NCBI GenBank assembly: GCA_028673005.1
Contig: CM054116.1
Location: 73,235,315 to 73,299,314 of the forward strand
Length of the DNA: 64,000 nucleotides
Reading direction: 5' to 3'
Origin: Tanypteryx hageni
Lineage: Eukaryota; Arthropoda; Insecta; Odonata; Petaluridae
Position numbers and translations under genes: made by a program. This document shows positions 59,736 to 64,000 of the stretch, one piece after another (position 1 is the stretch's first letter; each line of letters begins with the position of its first letter). Under the pieces are notes generated by a model. That model did no database searches. It was given only the letters and a program-made list of their open reading frames with translations, and was not told the origin of the DNA.

Positions 59736-59747
59736 TATATACACACA
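59650..59747. repeat. CA and (TA)n microsatellites
   Basis: A short ca-rich run (about 59657-59672) and a TA array (about 59682-59740) ending in cacacaca, directly at the mariner left end. The TA array continues as tatatatata beyond the mariner right end at 61045, showing insertion into a pre-existing TA tract. Confidence 0.85.
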
Positions 59748-61044
59748 CGAGGGTGGTTCAAATTAAAACAGCAAAAGTAAAAGAAAAATGTTTTATTAAA
59801 ACCTTGGACAAAATACTCATTTACTTTTCAACATAGTCCATTCCTCTTGCAATGCACGTTTGCCATCGTGAAACCAACGCATGGATTCCGTCGGAGCAGA
59901 ACTTTTTTGGTTGCTTGCTCAGCCAATCATGCACCGCATTTTTAAGATCGCAGTCGGAACGAAAGTGTTTCCCTCGTAATGCCTCTTTGAGTGGCCCAAA
60001 AAGATGAAAATCACCCGGAGCCAAGTCTGGGGAATAAGGGGGATGAGGTATCACTTCAAAATGCAGATGGTTTCAAGAGTCGCACGGGCACTATGAGGAC
60101 GGGCATTGTCTTGTTGCAAACAAACCCCTTTTCGGTTGAGTCTCCGACGTTTGGACAAGATTGCAGGCTTCAGCCCGTTCCACGGTAGGAATCACTATTG
60201 ACAGCTGTCCCTTTTCCCATATAACTCTTCAAAATTAGTCCATTTTTGTCCCAAAATGCAGTCAACATCACTTTTACTGCGGATAGTGGCGCTTTGGATT
60301 TTTTGACTTCTGCGAGCTCGGATGCCGCCATTCTTTACTTGCTCGTTTACTCTCAGGCTGAAAGTGATTGACCCCGGTCACTATGCGGTTCAGGAAATCT
60401 TCCCCTTTAGCTTCATACCGAGAGAATAGCACAGAGCAGGCCACACCGTGTTATTGCTTCAGGTCTTCAGTGAGTTGCCGGGGCACCCACCTCGCACAAA
60501 CTTTATTGAATCTAAGCTCTTTGGGGACAATATTGTGAACAGATGCAATTCTGATGCTCAATTTCTTGCTGATTTCTTTCACTTGAATGCAACAGTTTTC
60601 GCGAATGAGCCTAGCAACGGCAGAAATGTTCTCCATGGCGACGACGCGATCCGCCTGGCCTGGCCAAGCAGCGTCTTCTAAGTCTTGTACACCATTTTTA
60701 AACTGTTCAACCTATTTATACTCTCTCCTCTGTGATAAACAGTTATCATCATACACATTAACCATCCTCCTGTGTATTTAAATTGGTTTCACTTCTTCAG
60801 CGTTCAAAAATCGTATCACTGATCTCAACTCCAACTTTGTTCAATGTTCTATACGAGATGCCATATTTATATGACAAGGGGTACCAAATATCACAATATA
60901 TCCCACCAAAATAATTATAACAATAACAACAAAAATAACTAACAACAACAATAGCAACAAAAATAGCAATAACTATAATAATAGGATTTCATATTTGTTT
61001 CTACTTTCTTTTCACTTTTGATGTTTTCATTTGAACCACCCTTG
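59748..61044 (-). mobile_element. mariner element, 1297 bp, both ends present
   Basis: The left end cgagggtggttcaaat and right end atttgaaccacccttg are inverse copies, with similarity extending about 35 bp inward (aaaacagcaaaagt / acttttgatgtttt). Length and the internal D,D34D transposase are typical of mariner. On the right the element is followed by TA as expected; on the left the TA has become CA within the microsatellite. The non-coding 5' part includes an (aac)n-like stretch at about 60920-60985. Confidence 0.92.
59821..60860 (-). pseudogene. mariner transposase, broken
   Basis: The enzyme would cut and paste the element at TA sites. Length (about 345 codons) matches a full mariner gene. 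From the ATG at 60860 one reads MASRIEH, then IRFLNAEEVKP and IHRRMV. The helix-turn-helix region (ARLIRENCCIQVKEISKKL) and WVPRQLTEDLKQ linker follow, then FLNRIVTG, QPESKRAS, QQDNARPH (second Asp), YSPDLAPGDFHLF (third Asp) and a C-terminus ending DYVEK. Several stops and frameshifts break the frame. After IVTG the text jumps to NHFQPES, so the segment normally carrying the first catalytic Asp is deleted. Inactive. Confidence 0.9.
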
Positions 61045-61470
61045 TATATATATAGAGAGAGAGAGAGCCTTTGGAAATACCTTCTCTCCAACTTCCAAGA
61101 CGGTCCTAATAAAAATCACCGCAACGGATTATTCTGCCCGTTTTGGATCTGGGAATTTGGAGATGGGAGAGGAGAAGTTGGGAAGTTTAAACCTCCATTC
61201 CCGGGTACGAAGCCGACTGAATGATTCGATCTCCCTCCAAATCTCCATCCCTCCCCCTTGGTCTCTCCCACACCTGCGAGATGTGCACGGATCCATCGGA
61301 TCATCCACCCTCGTCAGGGCTTTGTGGGAATGGCTGGGGAAAACTGTCCATTCCAGCCATATCCATATTGCCCAGCCAAGAAACGGGGTCGATGATGTCC
61401 ACTCATTTTCTTGAGGCTACTGCGATTAAGATAAGATTCTTAAGCGGCACAACCGTGAGGCTTTTTTAAC
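61045..61470. other. Unassigned; short TA and GA runs at start
   Basis: tatatata followed by (ga)n at about 61045-61066, then non-repetitive sequence with overlapping open frames and no recognisable domain. Confidence 0.4.
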
Positions 61471-62440
61471 AATGAATAATCTCTCTCTCTTTCTCCCTCC
61501 TCCCACTCTCTCGCCTTATTCCTTCCATCCTGTATTCCCCCCTCTACCTCTCTTCCTCCCTTCCTCTTTCTTCTCTTCCCCTCCCACTATTTCCTCCCTT
61601 TCTTTTCTCCCTTCCTCTGACACTTTCCTGCCTCCCTCACCTTCCTCTCTTTCCTCCCTCCCTCACCTTCCTCTCTTTCCTCCCTCCCCTTTCTCTTCCC
61701 CTCTCCTCTCTAACTTCCCCTCCTCCATTCCTTGCTCGCCACCTCCAGCTTTCTAATTTTCACCCTCCCTCTCGCTCCCTCTCTCTCCTCCCTCCCTCTC
61801 TCCTCGCTCCCTCTCTCTCCTCGCTCCCACTCTCTCCTCGCTCCCTCTCCCTCCTTGCTCCCTCTCCCTCCTCGCTCCCTCTCCCTCCTCGCTCCCTCTC
61901 CCTCCTCGCTCCCTCTCCCTCCTCGCTCCCTCTCCTTGCTCCCTCTCCCTCCTCGCTCCCTCTCCTTGCTCCCTCTCCCTCCTCGCTTCCTCTCTCTCCT
62001 CGCTCCCTCTCCCTCCTCGCTCCCTCTCCCTCCTCGCTCCCTCTCCCTCCTCTCTCCCTCCTCGCTCCCTCTCTCTCTCCCTCTCTCTCTCCTCGCTTCC
62101 TCTCCCTCCTCGCTCCCTCTCCCTCCTCGCTCCCTCTCTCTCCTCGCTCCCTCTCTCTCCTCGCTCCCTCTCTCTCCTCGCTCCCTCTCTCTCCTCGCTC
62201 CCTCTCTCTCCTCGCTCCCTCTCCCTCCTCACTCCCTCTCCCCCTCGCTTCCTCTCCCTCTCCTCGCTCCCTCTCTCTCCTCGCTCCCTTTCCCTCCTCG
62301 CTCCCTCTCCATTGCTCGCTCTCCGCCTCTCCATTCCTCTACTTTTCTCCCTCTCCTCATTTATCCCTCCCTCTCCTCATTTCTCCCTCCCTCTATTCAT
62401 GTCTCCCTTCCTCTCTTCATTTCTCCCTCCATATCCTCAT
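61471..62440. repeat. CT array with 17-bp CGCTCCCTCTCCCTCCT register
   Basis: Pyrimidine array. From about 61785 to 62320 the unit is cgctccctctccctcct (17 bp, with 15-19 bp variants), so one G recurs per unit; the first 300 bp are less regular. Long open frames on both strands are artefacts. Confidence 0.92.
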
Positions 62441-64000
62441 TTCTCCCGCCTTCTTTTCTACCACCGTCTATTCATGTCTCCCTCCCTCACTGTCTTAATC
62501 CTTTTCTTTCTATTTTCCGTTACCCTACCTTTTCAGGTCGCTCCTGTCCCGTATCAAGTTAATTCTGCTAAACCCGATGCGACCCCCGCCTCTTACTCCA
62601 CTCCCTTCTCCCTCCTATTATACGGTCTCTCTGTCTATCCCGTCCTCTCGACCCGCACCTATTAACCCCGTTGGGGCCACCGTTGCTCCGGGCGGCGTAC
62701 GGTCTCATTAAGGAGGATCCCGCTCTCTCTCTCTACTGAGATATTCTAGTCGCCGGTGGGTCCTACTAGCCTAACGATACCCGAGATTATGCCAGAATCT
62801 GCGATTATTTGGAGAAAATCGCTTGGGAATGATCGGATAAGGAAAGATTTTTTTCGACTAATCATTCGCGTTGATTTTTGTGTCCGCAAGTCTTTACTAT
62901 AGGATAACGTATTGCGTCCTCGTGGATTTGATGGAATTTGCAGAGAGCTGTAACCGTTTCGCTGCCTGTCATAGCTCGTTTGCGACTTATAAGAGCGGTA
63001 TGCGCTATGTTCTTAAGTGTTTTTTTAAATCGCGTATGTATTCGATTGAAGAACTTGTTGAGGTTACACATATCTTCCTTATAGACGGTACGAGTGCAAT
63101 TATTTTCATCTAAATGAAATAAATTGCCATAGGAACACGTTTTTTAGTTATAAAAATCATATATGTACGTTCAGATTTTGAACGTAAATATTTTTAATTG
63201 GAGCTTTCATAAATTTTAAGTTTTATTAATAGCTACGTTAGAATGAATTGATCTTACATTTTGGACCTTTTGTACTTTTTATAGTTTTACCCTCTATATT
63301 TCTGTATTTTATGTTATAAGGATAAAAACTTATATACAACACTATGATTTTAAGCAAAGGGAGTAACGGTCGTAGTTATTCTACGGCATTTTATTTTTCC
63401 TCCTCCGAAATAGTCCGTCGAAGTTATTGCTAAAATAATCCACTGTGCTTAATTTTTTGGAAGAATGTCATCCTATGAAAAACAAAGAATTTCAAAGAAA
63501 ATAATATAGACTAGCAACTAATATAAATTTTGAATGTCGCTTTACAAAAATACCTCGTTTTATTCTCGATCTCTTAGTGGCGAAATATATTTATCCCAGC
63601 AAAAAATTCTAAAATACTATGCTTGAGCCACATTATATGTAGACAATGAAACTGTTTTAAGTTATAAAGATGGAGCGTAAAAAATATTAATGTCACAATC
63701 TTAATGTTTATTATAGAACTGTAGGTATGAAAAGAAACAAAATTTATGAACGTTTAATTAAAACCCTACGAAATTATCATTACAATCTCATCCTAGAAAA
63801 ACACGTGCCAGGAGATTAATTTTAAAATGTTCCACCGTTGAATAATTCGTATCTAATTTACGTATGCACAATTAAGGACGAAAAAGAGGACGAACGAAAA
63901 GATTGATTCTTTCGTACTTACGAAATGGAGACTACCCAGACCGAATGCGGCGAAAACACGAATATCTATAAATAATTATACGACACCAAGGGAAACTTGT
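62441..64000. other. Unassigned DNA to window end
   Basis: 62500-62536 ends in a strong acceptor-like tract (cctaccttttcag). The next ~130 bp are open in one frame but pyrimidine-biased, with no recognisable protein. From 62860 on the DNA is AT-rich with no feature. Confidence 0.35.

Noticed and set aside
62500..62665. Possible exon after a strong acceptor (cctaccttttcag)
   Set aside because: It adjoins a pyrimidine array that creates acceptor-like tracts by chance, has no nearby donor and no recognisable protein.
1..64000. CRISPR array, operons, bacterial signals, rRNA genes, functional tRNA genes
   Set aside because: None seen. Tandem repeats are simple-sequence or transposon-derived without unique spacers, and tRNA-like stretches lack complete folds.

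Overview
This is eukaryotic, arthropod-type DNA (probably an insect with a large genome). It carries mariner, hAT, MULE, Helentron-like and LINE relics, very long CT/GA simple-sequence arrays and (TA)n tracts, and no bacterial-style gene packing. No protein-coding host gene can be supported anywhere in the 64 kb. The recognisable coding matter is three broken transposon genes: a LINE endonuclease/reverse transcriptase (about 10.3-12.6 kb), a MULE transposase fragment (16.3-16.6 kb, minus) and a mariner transposase (59.8-60.9 kb, minus). The window is therefore either intergenic or lies inside a very large intron. One sequence at 48.56 kb looks like a recursive splice site followed by a 59-nt exon-like segment, which would suit a giant plus-strand intron.

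Layout. 0-9 kb: unassigned DNA with Helentron-like copy 1, a hAT MITE and two long pyrimidine arrays. 9-17.5 kb: Helentron-like copy 2, a decayed tandem repeat split by a 5'-truncated LINE, a second fragment of that repeat, a MULE remnant with ~50-bp inverted ends, and Helentron-like copy 3 directly beside the MULE end. 17.5-27.6 kb: a hAT MITE, a 1-kb CT array, a ~1.35-kb foldback element whose long inverted arms carry 15-bp subrepeats, a hairpin element and Helentron-like copy 4. 28-35 kb: two hAT MITEs with 8-bp target duplications, a LINE tail inserted in a GA array, GC-rich stretches, a TA-cored palindrome and a tRNA-like SINE fragment. 36-49 kb: mostly unassigned, with two more hAT MITEs, tRNA-like fragments and the recursive-splice candidate. 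49-64 kb: a 127-bp near-perfect palindrome, a strongly purine-biased kilobase, more CT arrays, and a mariner with both ends inserted in a TA array.

Nothing here forms a pathway or operon. The strongest signals are structural: (1) four ~690-bp copies sharing a subterminal inverted repeat, a 3' hairpin and T-rich flanks, with one paired base change that keeps the hairpin, as expected of non-autonomous Helentrons; (2) the foldback element; (3) the recursive-splice candidate; (4) six hAT MITEs with mostly unrelated ends. All assignments come from reading the sequence; no database search was made.
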